This document shows, one piece after another, positions 22,919 to 33,769 of a stretch of DNA of 64,000 nt. How positions within the stretch are numbered: position 1 is the stretch's first letter; each line of letters starts with the position of its first letter. Under the pieces are notes generated by a model. It searched no databases. It saw only the letters and a list, made by a program, of their open reading frames with translations, and was not told where the DNA came from. Source of the DNA: Eonycteris spelaea (taxonomy: Eukaryota; Chordata; Mammalia; Chiroptera; Pteropodidae). The translations under genes and the position numbers were made by a program. Location of the stretch: contig PUFA01000144.1 of the NCBI GenBank assembly GCA_003508835.1, positions 744,001-808,000 of the forward strand, given 5' to 3'.

Positions 22919-24781
22919 CAACCATCAAATTTCCTTCTTACCCTCAGAACCTCATCTTCAAAATTGGGATCTGAGACCCCTCAATAGACTAGACTTTAAT
23001 AATATTATTATGAATAGCATCTTTGCTATTTCTCAAAACTGCCCATGAATTTCAGACATTAGGCACCAAGTTTAAGAATCAAAGAGATTCAGGAAATAAA
23101 CAAATAAGACCTTCTAAATGGTATGCCGTTACAGACTTCTGAATGTTCATATGTGCCCAATTCCAACATGCCATCATGCTAACTAACACCAACCAGTGCT
23201 TTCTTGGTTCATCTCAGACGCATACCACAGCCAAGAGGGGCCCTGTGGACTATGTTGATCTAACTCCCAGAGAAAGTCCAGTTCCTAGAAGTCTCTGCAT
23301 CCCTAACAACCAACATCTTGGGGCCTACTGCATATCAAATACTATCTGAGTATATTTCCCCACTCTCGATACCAAAAGGGAAAAAGAAGGCAGAGGACTT
23401 GTGCAGCCCTGCCCAGTCTCCCCACCCCCACCCACATTGTATTCTGCACACATGCTGAAGCATTAGCATCGGCTGATTTGGAAGGAATATTGGAAATGAA
23501 GTGATAGCAGAGTAAATGTCAATGCATTCAGTGTGACACCGTGAGCACCAGATCTTAAACAGCTTCATCATCGTGGCATTTACTGTATCCTGAAATAATA
23601 TTAATCCCACTGTTGTCCTTCTTGATGGAATCATCCATGAATATGGTTTATGGGCCTGGCCAAAGTGATAATAGGTTAAAAGAACAGCCTATCCAGTGTT
23701 CCACTAAATTAAGGTCGCTTCATGGAATTTAATGAAACAAGTGCTGCATGGGGTTTTCAAAGGACGTTCTTGTAATTCATGTCTATTTAGGGCTCCTGAT
23801 AACCAGAAACCTAATTTCTTAGAGTAAAATAGCTTTTTGTAAAGCTTGATCATATTGAAGAATAAAAAAGAAAAAACTTTAAAGGGCAATAATCAGAACT
23901 CAACTGTAATATTTTGTTATTTCAAATCCAAAGTTTAAGTAAAAAAAAAAAAAGTTGGAGGGGAGGCAATAAGATGTTTTGAATAAAACAAAATATGAAA
24001 ATTATTCAGATTCATATGTCATTTTGTAGTTGAATGCCGAATTAAGAATCTCACCCTACCCACTTCCTTTAGCCACATACCTAAGGAAAGAAAAAGATCT
24101 TGGGAAAGAGAAGGGCCATAGTATGCTAGAAATGATGAGAAATGAAAGAACTATTCAGACTTTGAGAGTGATAGAGGGAAAGCAATGACAAAGGTTCCTG
24201 AGTACTTATTTCCATTTCATTTACCAACACTTAGGGCTCGAGGGTTTAAACCTTCCCTAAGAAAGATATAACCCCAGATTCGTGTCCTTGGAAGTATAGG
24301 ACCATTCCACTGCCCCTGCTGAAGACTGAGCCAAAAGCATTAAACAGGAGCAGATATTTATTTTGCATCCAGTATGAGTGATAGGACATTCCATCTACGT
24401 TTTAACGTAGATTTAAGTCCCAAAAGAATTCACTGAGTTCTTCTAGACTGTGCCTTTTTCTTATCCCCTATCTCCAATGACTTTATATTTTTGTGTTAAG
24501 GTGGCAATCATAAACTCAAATATGCCACCAGAGATCAGAGAGGTAACTAAATAGGTGAAGCGGGCCAGGTGAAATTGACAATGCAGACTGGTTGAGACTG
24601 TTCAACATGAGAACACTCGTCCATTCATTGATAAGGAGAAGCTGACCTTGAGCTCGAGATAACTATTTTCATGCAGGAACCTACACTTAGTGTTGCTATA
24701 GTTTCCTATTTCACAAAAGGTTCCAGACACTCCAAATTTTTATGTAAAATGGTCTAGCTCCTAAGCAGCACAACTTTTAAT
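22919..24781. other. Unique sequence including a possible conserved block
   Basis: No recognised repeat apart from an A-run at about 23941-23954. The block 23430-23890 is repeat-free, with CCAAT-like and TAAT cores ('aatattaatccc', 'ccactaaattaagg', 'tttaatgaaac') and no long frame. It has the look of a conserved non-coding element, but this is compositional inference. Confidence 0.3.
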
Positions 24782-24812
24782 TTTTGTTTGTTTGTTTGTT
24801 TGTTTGTTTTTT
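24782..24812. repeat. (TTTG)n microsatellite
   Basis: About seven units of TTTG ending in a T run. It may be the head of a degenerate reverse-oriented poly(A) tail, but no SINE or LINE body follows. Confidence 0.9.
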
Positions 24813-25573
24813 CCATTTATAGGACATCATGTCTGTAACCCTACCTCAGTTTAAAAGTCTGGCGTCTGCCACACTGTTTCAGCAACAATGTCATTTAGGC
24901 TTCGAGGCACTGGATCGGAAAAGGGACAACAGTATGCAATATAAGCCCTCAAAGCATGTGTGATAACAATGCAAAATGCAACCAATTGAGTTTATCACAT
25001 GAAATAAACAAAAGTCACTTATTTTCTATCTTATTCTTTTTTCTCTGCACTGGGCCTATTCACAGTCAATTTTCAGTTAATTTTGCCTGAAAGAAAAATC
25101 TTTGTAAAATGCCTAAGGTTTGGGTTATTTTCTCTGACTTCAGGCAGGTAGTGAGGGTCTGTAGCCACCTGCCACCTTCTGAGTGACTCGCTTGTGGGTC
25201 CCTATTAAAAAAATCCTCCTTCCCTCCTCTGAATGGCCAAAATCGGTTCTGAGCTGCTCTTTTTCACTAAAAGTTTGTTGGGATATCGCTCTCAGTCAGT
25301 TTCATTTATATTTCTCAAGACAAAACTGGATTAATTACTCAGAAAGTTGGCTGTCTTTTAAGGGCCCAATTTACTCTGACCTAGAAGACTCCTATATAAT
25401 ATATTTGGCACAAGCTCCCAAGGCAATATTAGTCAATGTAGGTCAATAAATATTCGCCTACTGAATCCCCACCTCAGACATAGCAGGACAACCCCAGTTT
25501 TTTTGCTTCTAAAAATTCAAAAGGTATAATCTGCCTACAGACAAGTGCCCAGGTACCCTTGGGGAGGGTTTCC

Positions 25574-25724
25574 TTAATTATAGGCCAAGTAGAGGGCGGT
25601 AACAAGAACAAGCTCTAACCCCCAGCGGTGGGCCAGAAGGAAGAAAGTGGCAAACACTGCAGAAGCTATGCAAGCCCCCATGGAACGGATGGAGCTGAAC
25701 AGTGTCTCCGGCTCTCCGGATGGT
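25574..25724 (-). other. Weak candidate coding exon (hydrophobic C-terminal segment)
   Basis: On the minus strand, a polypyrimidine stretch and AG ('tgttttctcttag') end at 25725 and are followed by an open frame to a TAA at 25574-25576. The predicted segment includes SSIRSMGACIASAVFATFF and ends in LYLAYN, so it would form a membrane-type hydrophobic stretch of about 30 residues. CpG is locally somewhat higher than nearby. I do not recognise the family, no partner exons are visible and no polyadenylation signal lies close by. It may be chance. Confidence 0.15.
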
Positions 25725-25810
25725 CTAAGAGAAAACACAGTGTGAAAGTGCAAAGCAAGAGCCTGCCTTTCACCACACGTAGCCAGCCTCGCTAGCCTTT
25801 CCTCTGACAC

Positions 25811-26639
25811 AGGATCTCTGCAGCATCCCTCCAGCTCCTTCTTCTAGAGCTCAGAGCACGTATAGTCTGCACTGCATGACACCTTGTCTTAATCACTTAA
25901 CTCTTTCTGTGTCTATTTCTGAGCTCTATTATGAACATTTAAAAAAATAAGGTATATTTCTGATATCTCTTTATATTTAATACAGAGCCAACAATGAGCC
26001 CGGAGCATAAATGGGACCAATTAATGTTTATAGACGGAAGGAAAGGAATTGTCCAACAACATAAAAAGTCATAATACTCAGCCACAGAGGAGAATTCCGC
26101 TGCATAAAAGATATAGTCAAAAGTGAGAAAATTGGTACATCACCCATCAGTTAACAAATAGTTTATAAAATGTGATTTCCAGGCTGACATCCCGAGCCCC
26201 TGCTCGCAATAACCTTCAGTGGAATGCTGATAGGATTTCTACACAATCTTGTGTTTCTGCCCTGGTACATTCTTAGAATATACTTGAATCCAATCATCCT
26301 AACAGCAAAAAACTATTAAGAAAAGAATATATCCCCTGAAACATGTTCAAATAACTGCTGCTTAACATATATATTTATCTTATCCGACAATAAGCTATTG
26401 GTTTCTAGTGAATCTAGAAGAATGTTAATAATGGTGTGACTTTCAGCTTCCCACAATCAAAGCAATGGAGTCTGACTTGACAAACATGAGAATATTTTTT
26501 CAGTGAAAACCGGAATTTCTGAGGACCCAGCGCTATCGGAATCTCCAACAATTGGTGTCGGTTGACTCGGGTCTGCCCGCTGTTCTGCTGCCAGGCTGGC
26601 TCAGCTGTTCGTGTCACTATTCTAACCTACCCCCTGGGC
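25811..26639. other. Unassigned unique sequence
   Basis: No repeat recognised. The block 25980-26260 is repeat-free with 'gaccaattaatgtttatag' and could be a conserved element. No convincing frame. Confidence 0.3.
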
Positions 26640-27128
26640 TCAATCGCTCTCTTTCCTCGGTCTGGACTTTTTTACTTGCTCCAATCAGACTGGACTATTT
26701 GAGTTCCTTACATTAGCCTGTCTGTCTCTAGGTTAAAGACTGTGCTCGGTCTAGTATTTCTTCTTACAATGCTTCTTCCTCTTCCCTGTTGACAATACTT
26801 CATGTCTGTCCCCATTCTCATCCCTCAAAGTCCAACACAAAGGCCTTTTTCTCTGGGAAGTCTGATCATCCCAAAATCTCCCCAAAAGTATATTTTCCTC
26901 CCCAGAAAATATTTGTTAATGTATAGCATTTATCTCATTAGACCTGAATTCCAAGCATAGGAATTATTTTATTCTCTTTACTCAATAGAAAGCTTTATAG
27001 ATGATCATAAGAGTGTTGCTAATCTTCAGAAATTAGAGCCATCTATTTTCCTTATCTTTGTAGTTCCTGGGACCTTACACTATGGCTACTTAAAAAGCTG
27101 CTCAATAAACATTTATTGACCTACATTG
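26640..27128 (+). mobile_element. L2 LINE 3' segment
   Basis: 'tctcatccctcaaagtccaacacaaaggcctttttctctgggaagtctgatcatcccaaaat' corresponds to the L2 'ctcaaatgtcacctcctcagagaggccttccctgacca' block. It then proceeds through 'gcatttatctcattagacctgaattcc' to a terminal 'gctgctcaataaacatttattgacc', the L2 end. The 5' limit is approximate. Confidence 0.75.
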
Positions 27129-27424
27129 AATTCCATTGTTGTATCTCTCTATTAGGTATGAACAGACTGAGAGATCTTGGAAGTGAAAAAAATAAGAGTA
27201 GAATTCCATCTCTAGATTCGAATTCTTCTTCCTAAGGAAGTAACGCCATGATCTGATGAAGGATTTGGCCTCGTTTCATCCCCTACTGACAGTGGAGGTG
27301 AGAGTGAGTGGCTCTGCCTGAAAGAATGGCACAGAGACTCCAGAGAGGGGCAGTTGGACTTATCCAGAAGAGCATCTACAGCAACAGAGCCCTTGCCCCT
27401 GGACACTAGAAAAATGTCACAGCA
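27129..27424. other. Unassigned sequence
   Basis: No recognised repeat; the minus frame 27212-27406 is without known domain. Confidence 0.3.
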
Positions 27425-27950
27425 TCATCCCATGGTATAGAGGTGGTGTGGGCCTCTGTTATCTTGCCAGATCATAGTCACTTTCTCTTCTTTATCTTTC
27501 ATATGGTTCCAGTGCAACCACTGTCTTCTCCCCCAAGGCTTCGAAGGAGCAAATGGGCCTGAAGTCAGATCTGGCCAGAGAAAGGTAGCTCTAGGATATG
27601 CTGAAACCAGAAAAAAAGAATTGCTCTCCATCTATGGGGGCTGCCAAGCTGATGGACTATGAACCTGGAGCTCCCAGTGGTCACTTCTTCTATGATGTGG
27701 GGAGGACATTTCTAAGAATGAAGGCAAGACAAAGGACAGCGCAGCTGAGGGGTAGAGAAAGAAACAATGTTTTTGCATTATCATTGAGTCCTTGGATCTT
27801 GCCATGCCTGAAGTCAGTGCACCTTGGGCTTCCTGATATGTGAGTTTATATATTCTTTTATTTAGTCATTTGTTTGTTTTGCTTAAGCCATTAGGTTTCC
27901 CTCACTCACAATCAAAAGAGTTCTGGCTGAAACAATAGGAAGCATTCTGT
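27425..27950 (+). mobile_element. LTR-like repeat (old ERV/MaLR type)
   Basis: The 3' part 'tttgcattatcattgagtccttggatcttgccatgcctgaagtcagtgcacc', 'tatgtgagtttatatattcttttatttagtc...gcttaagccattaggtttccctcactcacaatcaaaagagttctggctgaaacaa' is the ending of a common mammalian LTR ('...gagccctggatc', 'gcttaagccagtttgagttggg', 'caaccaaaagagtcctgactgatac'). The 5' limit is uncertain and the family name is not given. Confidence 0.6.
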
Positions 27951-28425
27951 ACCAAGAGACCGGCTTCCTGACTCCAGTTCTCTGCTGACTGTTGAATGTG
28001 TGACCACAGGTAAGCTCTTGAAATTCTTTCTTTTCTAGTTACTCAAAGCTCCTTCTAGCCCTAACATTTCTCTAAGTCTTCTAAGACTTGACATTTTAGA
28101 AAGCAATTCTCTCATTGGAAGACAGAACATAATTCTACAACTGACCTGCCAAGCTGTGATAATGTCCAGTGCTTCTGCATCCTATCCTTGTCTTCGGTAG
28201 TACTTTTGATCTTGACAACACTAGAATTGTATGAAGCTCTCATTTCCTCACTGGGGGACTTTGGAATCCCAGCACTGGGCTGGCCAAGTCATTTAAAACT
28301 ACTTTAGTTACAGCCAATGAAATGGTGCTGGCCCTAGTGTCCTTGTCTTGATCATCTGGAACCCAATGAGCAGTGTTAAATTAATTAACAAAGAGGCTAT
28401 TAGACCAAGGTAGCTCTAATGCTGG
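27951..28425. other. Unassigned sequence
   Basis: Nothing recognised beyond short diverged stretches. No frame of interest. Confidence 0.3.
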
Positions 28426-28429
28426 GGCA

Positions 28430-28720
28430 TCCTGTGTAAGGAAACCAAAACCTAAGCTGTAAATACCTCCAGGTTAAGAAATCAAAACCTAAGGATGACC
28501 AATCACAAATAACCAGCAAGTCTTTAAACTGTAACCAATCAATAATTTCCTTATTTTACTTCCATATCTCTTCTATATATCTTTTCCCTAGCTCCTGTTA
28601 GGGAAGTGCTCTTAATTGTTTCCAGTTTGGCACTGCATGATTTGAATTGATTTTTGCTCATATAAACTCTGAAGATTTTCAATATGCTTCAGCTTATCTT
28701 TCAACACAGAAATCTGACTG
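28430..28720 (+). mobile_element. LTR 3' portion (ERV)
   Basis: 'ctgtaaccaatcaataatttccttattttacttccatatctcttctatatatcttttccctagctcctgttagg...ttggcactgcatgatttgaattgatttttgctcatataaactctgaagattttcaatatgcttcagcttatctttc' has the U3-R-U5 plan of an ERV LTR: repeated CCAAT motifs, a TATATATC promoter-like block, an 'ataaactct' polyadenylation region and a 3' end. Repeated wording 'aaaacctaag' occurs at its start. Family not assigned. Confidence 0.6.
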
Positions 28721-29819
28721 TGCTGCCTGGGCAAACGTCACAACTAACCAAAAATGAGTTACCTAGTGTTTATTCTGTGCTGGGCATTGTTGTCCACTTC
28801 TTGGGGAAAACAAAGGCAAAGAAGGTCCTTGTCCCTCAAAACTTGGAGTTAACTGGGAATGCAAGATACATGCAAGAGAGTGCAATGCCAGCTGTGGTCA
28901 GTGTAAGGAGCAACTACTACTGCACAGAAACACTCTCTGTCCTGAGTTTGGGAACAAGGTGACCCTCTCCAGAACTGAAGCCAGGAGCGACAGAGCCTAC
29001 CATCTACAAAAATAATCCATTCTGCTCTGTCTCATTTGGCTGTTATGTTTGCCTTTGAACCATAACCCCCTTCCTCACCACAACACACAACACACACACA
29101 CACACACACACACGCACGCACGCACGCACACGCACACACTTTTTCTGCCTCCCTTCACTTCTTTCCGCCTGTCTTCTCATTTCTTCTCCTTTCTGAGCCT
29201 CACTCCACCCTTTCCTTTCTGCTGTGCTTTTCTATAGAAGCAGACCTCTAATGTGACACCCTGGGGTCCTAGAGAAAGTGTGCATTGAAGGGTGGGCAAG
29301 GGGTTGGAGGCACGATTGAGTTCTTTAAATAATACTTAATGAACAATAAACACAATCCAGTCCAGCCAAACTGGTACTTAGCTACTAAGTACCCAGTCAA
29401 TGGCCCATCTGTCATATTGTTAAGACCTTTAGAAGTTGTTTAACAAAATGTTAAATGAGATGACATTCAGCAGGCAGCAAAATGCTTGACTGCCTAATGC
29501 AACCCAAAAGAGCTGGCCTGGTGGCGGTGTTTGATATAATGCTTTGTATTCCCCTCCCAAGAACCCCAGAGCAAGAGGTCTCCCTGCCTGTCACTTTCTA
29601 TCTAGGTAAAGTGAGCCTGGGGTGGGAGGAACACGATTACCATGGGCAAGGAGGCCCCGGCCAGTTGATGAGATGCTTTTCTAAGGAAACAGGACTGAGA
29701 GGGGGCACCTGGAAGTAAAGCCAGGAGAGACAAAAAAAATAATTCACCTGGAGTTTCATTTTCTCCTCTTCTTTGTCGCCAATGGACCCTACCTCTCTCT
29801 CTGTTGGCCCAGAGGGGAG
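28721..29819. other. Unassigned sequence with a CA microsatellite
   Basis: Includes 'ttattctgtgctgggcattgttg...aaggtccttgtccctcaaaacttggagtt' (28765-28855), which resembles an ancient LINE/SINE 3' phrase ('tgtgccaggcactg...aggtccctgccctcatggagctt'). (CA)n with CGCA variants lies at 29081-29139. No gene. Confidence 0.4.
29081..29139. repeat. (CA)n / (CGCA)n microsatellite
   Basis: A pure CA run to about 29113 followed by CGCA tetramer units, giving alternating purine-pyrimidine sequence with CpG steps, a Z-DNA-favouring composition. The His/Thr-rich frame that crosses it is a repeat artefact. Confidence 0.95.
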
Positions 29820-30130
29820 AAGGCAGGGGTGATAATGAGAGTCGACTTTTTCTAAGAGCTGAAATATGAAGCCAATTACTAAGGGAAAGATTTCCAGCAA
29901 ATTGGCTCCTGATAGCTCACATTTATCTGCTTTAGATTTGCATAGTCTGGGCGGAGAGGCTCTCTGCTTTGGTCCAGGTAACACAGACAGCCTCTGTTCA
30001 GCAGGAGTCGAAAGACTTGTTCAACTTCCCTTCAACCCTTGTATTCAGAGTTCGACAATTAAAACTGATAACAAACAACTCGCCAATTGCACAAAGAACT
30101 ACTTTAAGGGAGGAAAGGAAAAGGTATAAA
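29820..30130. promoter_or_regulatory. Candidate conserved non-coding element
   Basis: Repeat-free block with 'gaagccaattactaaggg', 'cacatttatctgctttagatttgcat' (GATA-type ATTATC/TTATCT and octamer-like ATTTGCAT) and 'ggcggagagg'. The antisense 115-codon frame that covers it shows no known domain. Enhancer identity is inferred from motif density only. Confidence 0.3.
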
Positions 30131-30449
30131 AGTCTTTTCCCTTTTATCTGATGGTGTGAACACTGAAATTGTCTCCTGGGTGAGGTTACGCAAAGAGGGG
30201 AAAGCCCCGAAATTTTTTAATGACAGAATTCTTCACTGGAGTGTAAGCTTTCAAATTCTTTTCATTTTCTTCCTCCTTCTCAACTTAGAATTCTCTAACC
30301 TTTAATCTATGTTCAAACACTTACTTCATGGAAGGGACTAAATATTCAGCAAATTTAACCAGCCCTCAGAACCCTAGAGGAAATAGATATTGTTTTCTTA
30401 CCTCATTGGTTAAAAAATAAAAATAAAAATCTAGTCTTAAAGAAATGAA
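30131..30449. other. Unassigned sequence
   Basis: AT-rich with an AAAAATAAAA-type run at 30412-30430 and no recognised element; leads into L1 sequence. Confidence 0.35.
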
Positions 30450-31380
30450 TCCCCACCTATAAAGTCATCTCACAGGACTCAATGATAAAAAGAAAACCCA
30501 ACTCTGAGCAAAGGATTTGAACATTTCTCCAGAGAAGAAACATAAATGGCCAATAAGTGCATGAAATGATGAAATGATGCTTGACATCATTAGCCATTAG
30601 GGAAATGCAAATCAAAGCCACAGTAAAATACCACCTCACATTCACTAGGATGGCTATAATCAAAAAGACAGATAATAACAAGTGTTGGTGAGGATGAGGA
30701 GAAATTAGAACCCTTCCATTGCTGATGGAAATGTGAAATGATACATTCACTTTGGGCAATAGTTCTTCAAAATATTAAACATGAGTTACAGCTGACCCAG
30801 CGATTCTACTCCTAAGTATATACTCAAGAGAAATAAAAAACATACATGCAGACAAAGATGTGTACACAAATGTTCACAGCAGCATTTTTCATAATGGACA
30901 AAAAGTAGAAATAGCCCAAATGTCCGTCAACTGACAAAAGATATACAAAATGTGGTATATCCACATAACAGATTCTGCCATAAAAATGAATGAAATATTG
31001 ATACACGTTACAGCACAGATGAACCTTGAAAACATTATGCTGGTTGAAAGAAGTCAGTGACAAAAGACCACATACTAAATGAATCAATTTGTATGAAATG
31101 TTTAGAATAGGCAGGTCTATACAGATGAAGAAAGGAGTGGCCGCTAAGGGCTGGGGTGGGGCACCTGGTGGTGCAGGGAGGGTCGTTATGAGGGGTGATT
31201 GTTAATGAGTATCTGGTTCTTTTAGGGATAATAACAATGTTCTTAATGTAATTGTAGTGATGCAAATATACTAAGAACCAATTGAGTTGTACATTTCAAA
31301 TAGGTCAATTACCTAGTATGTGGATTATATAATAATAAAGCTGTTTAAAAAGGGAAAAAATCAAAACTTAAAAAAAAAAA
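30450..31380 (+). mobile_element. L1M 3' end: ORF2 C-terminus, 3' UTR and poly(A)
   Basis: Sense-strand L1 landmarks in order: 'gagcaaaggatttgaacatttctccagagaagaaac', 'cattagggaaatgcaaatcaaagccac', 'accacctcacattcactaggatggc', 'ccattgctgatggaaatg', 'cccagcgattctactcc', 'cccaaatgtccgtcaactgac', 'gtatatccacata', then 3' UTR and a poly(A) ending at 31380. Frames are broken throughout. The 5' truncation point is near 30450. The tail is immediately followed by an inserted MLT1 LTR. Confidence 0.92.
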
Positions 31381-31836
31381 TCCCTGCATTAATTTGCTAG
31401 AGCTTCCATAACAAGTACCATAGACTGGGTGACTTAAACAGCAGAAGGTTATTGTCTTACATATCTGGAAACTAGAAGTCTGAGATCAAGGCATCAGCAG
31501 GGTTGGTTCTTTCTGCAGACTGTGGTGAAGAATGTCTCATGCCTCTCCCCGAACTTCTGGTGCTTTCCTGGCAATCTTTGGCTTTTTCATGGCTTATGGA
31601 AGCATCACTCTGATCTCTGCCTTCAGCTTCACTCAGCAATCTCCCTGCGTGTCTATCTCCAAATGTCCCCTTTTTATAGAGACATATTGGATTAGGCCCA
31701 TGCAAAGAACCTTGTTTTAATTTGATAACCTCTGTGAAAACTCTTTTTCAAATGAAGCCATATTCTGTGGTACTGGGAGTTAAAAATTCAACATATGAAT
31801 TTGGAGGGGAGACACAGTTTAACCCATAACAATCCC
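31380..31836 (-). mobile_element. MLT1-type solo LTR with 5-bp TSD, inserted at the L1 tail
   Basis: The LTR spans 31385-31831, begins TG, ends CA and is flanked by ATCCC on both sides (31380-31384 and 31832-31836). In reverse it has the MLT1 landmarks: 'tgttatgggttaaactgtgtctcccctccaaattcatatg', 'gggcctaatccaatatg', 'ttgatctcagacttctagtttccag' and 'aagtcacccagtctatgg'. It belongs to the MLT1B-D range. The first TSD base is the last A of the L1 poly(A), so it landed after the L1. Confidence 0.92.
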
Positions 31837-31992
31837 ATTCAATGGATTTAAAGTTGGCTGAAACTTGATCCTTATGAGCTTAAAATTGATTGAGAAATCT
31901 TAAAATCTAGCACCAGACTCTAGAATATTCTTTCTGATATTCTCTTGTTAACCACTAAGCCCGTGCTCTCTCAAGAAGTCACCTAGAGACAG

Positions 31993-32360
31993 TGTATCAA
32001 TCAGATTAGCCTAGATTATGATGCAGTAACAAAAACTTCAAATCTCAGTAATTTATAACAACAAAAAACCACGTGAGTCAGTGGGGCACTCTTTCATAGT
32101 CTTTCAGTGACTCAGGCCGATAAGGTCTCTACCATTTTGCCACAAATCTCCTAACAATTCATGATTTCTAAGCAAAAAGGAAAGAGCTCAGAGACTCACA
32201 TACTGTCTTAGAGTTTTAATGTCTCACTTCCACTCAATGGTCCAAGTAAGTCACATGGCTACACCTAACCTCAGGGTTCTGGGGAAGTGCCTACCCTGAG
32301 CCTGGATGGAATGAACCAGAAGCACTGAGGAACTGCTCTTCTGTCTATCACAGACAAGAT
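31993..32360 (-). mobile_element. LTR-like repeat, antisense
   Basis: 'tgtatcaatcagattagcctagattatgatgcagtaacaaaaacttcaaatctcagtaatttataacaac' is the reversed 3' end of an old mammalian LTR. Farther along, 'gtctcacttccactcaatggtccaagtaagtcacatggctacacctaacc' is its internal block. A second, shorter relative lies at 62225-62345. Family not named. Confidence 0.6.
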
Positions 32361-32677
32361 CTGAGGGCTCAAAATGTTTTCCCCCTGAACCAGTATAAAC
32401 TCCAGCTCAGTCACATAGTCATTTTTTTTTAAATCATGATTTTCTAGCCTATTTAAAGGAAAGGCATTGGACCAATAGCAAGAAATTCATTTCCTAGCTC
32501 TGTTAGTCACTAGAAAGTTATGTGTCATGTATTCACTCAGAAAAGACTTATGAAGAGTCTTTTAAAGCTAGGTATGACACTGATGCTGCTGGTCCATGGA
32601 ACACAGTGTGAGTTACAAGTCTCTAGACCATCTCAATGTCCCCTCCAGCTCTCCAATATGATTTCTACATTATTCTA
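32361..32677. other. Unassigned, with a hAT MITE scrap
   Basis: At 32577-32622 'tgatgctgctggtccatggaacacagtgtgagttacaagtctctagacc' resembles the end of a MER5-group element. The rest is unrecognised. Confidence 0.4.
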
Positions 32678-32679
32678 AG

Positions 32680-32680
<1 letters not shown>

Positions 32681-32717
<37 letters not shown>

Positions 32718-32770
32718 TATAAAAGAGATGATAGATAGGTAGATAGATAGATAATCTTTGCTTAGGATAT

Positions 32771-32818
<48 letters not shown>
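32681..32818. repeat. Compound microsatellite (AT)n(CA)n-(GATA)n-(AT)22
   Basis: (AT)7 passes directly into (CA)11 at 32681-32717, a GATA-type array lies at about 32727-32753, and a pure 44-bp (AT)22 at 32775-32818. Pure AT runs of this length extrude cruciforms and are fragile and polymorphic. Confidence 0.97.
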
Positions 32819-32822
<4 letters not shown>

Positions 32823-33769
32823 TCAAAAACAGATCAGGAGGGTAAAGGCAGTCAGATAGAACACAATTCTATCATCCCAATAACTTACAGAACAGCAATT
32901 CCTCTTGCCATTATCAACACACAAAGACTCAGAGCTGTTCACATGCAGCAGGTGGTAGCAAACTCTCTACCTGCCCTAGAACAGCAGACAGTTCTGCTCA
33001 CCAGGCCACATTCTGCTGGGAATTCTATTACATCCCCGAACTCAGGATTCCCTTCTCCTGTGAGATCCACCCCACCCCGCCCCAGCCCAGGCCTGCCTGC
33101 CTCGTGCTGAGCTGGGCTCCACAGCTTGGGCTAGTCCTGTCCCACTTCTGCCCAGAGCATAATATCTCATCATTGGTCTCAGTAAGAAAAATCAATTTGA
33201 AATGGGATCCCCGGACATAGGTGCCAAACAGACTCTTTATTAAATACTTTCTGATACCCGAATTTCTGTTCTCTGCACCACTCCTCCTGTCATTCAGGCA
33301 GCTGCCTGAAGCACAGCCAGAAGGGAGACATTCAATAAAGTTACTAGCTCTCTCCCATAATGTTGAGATTTACAGTGTTAATTTAGAGCCCTCAGACATC
33401 TGTGACACCACACCACCTTGGCCAATTTTTCCTCAAGGAGCTGTATGGGTTTTCTAAAGGATTCACTGTTATATCACTATCGCTTTAAAGAAAAAGTTGT
33501 ACCCTAAAGTCAAAGCAACCACACTGTTAAACACACTCTGATCCTATGTGAGGGGGAAAATGTTTATAGGTAAGCACCAGTTCTAGAAAGTTTGATAAGC
33601 TTACTCAAGTTGTTCCCATTTTCAAAAGGACAAAAAATAGAAGGCTTTATATGTAAATTATGTCAAAATATGCCTTTCCCACTGTACATAACAGTTATAG
33701 ATACAGATTGTATATGTAGGGAATGAAGAGAACCTTTCTGTAATAATGGAAAGAACTTGGATCAAGAGT
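32819..33769. other. Unassigned unique sequence with a minus-strand G4 motif
   Basis: The plus frame 32817-33110 opens inside the AT repeat and has no recognised domain. C-runs at 33070-33088 (CCCC A CCCC G CCCC AG CCC) give a canonical G-quadruplex on the minus strand with loops of 1, 1 and 2. No repeat family recognised. Confidence 0.4.

Noticed and set aside
24782..24812. (TTTG)n as the reversed tail of a SINE
   Set aside because: No SINE body or TSD on either side.
29049..29237. His/Thr-rich frame
   Set aside because: Translation of a CA microsatellite.
29637..29984. 115-codon minus-strand frame
   Set aside because: Overlaps a motif-rich non-coding block on the other strand; no recognisable domain.
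31140..31180. 'ggggcacctggtggtgcagg' as a carnivore SINE head
   Set aside because: Only a few bases agree, it is inside L1 3' UTR sequence, and no tRNA-type boxes or tail follow.
31532..31720. Overlapping frames on both strands near 31.5-31.7 kb
   Set aside because: Both lie inside the MLT1 LTR at 31385-31831.
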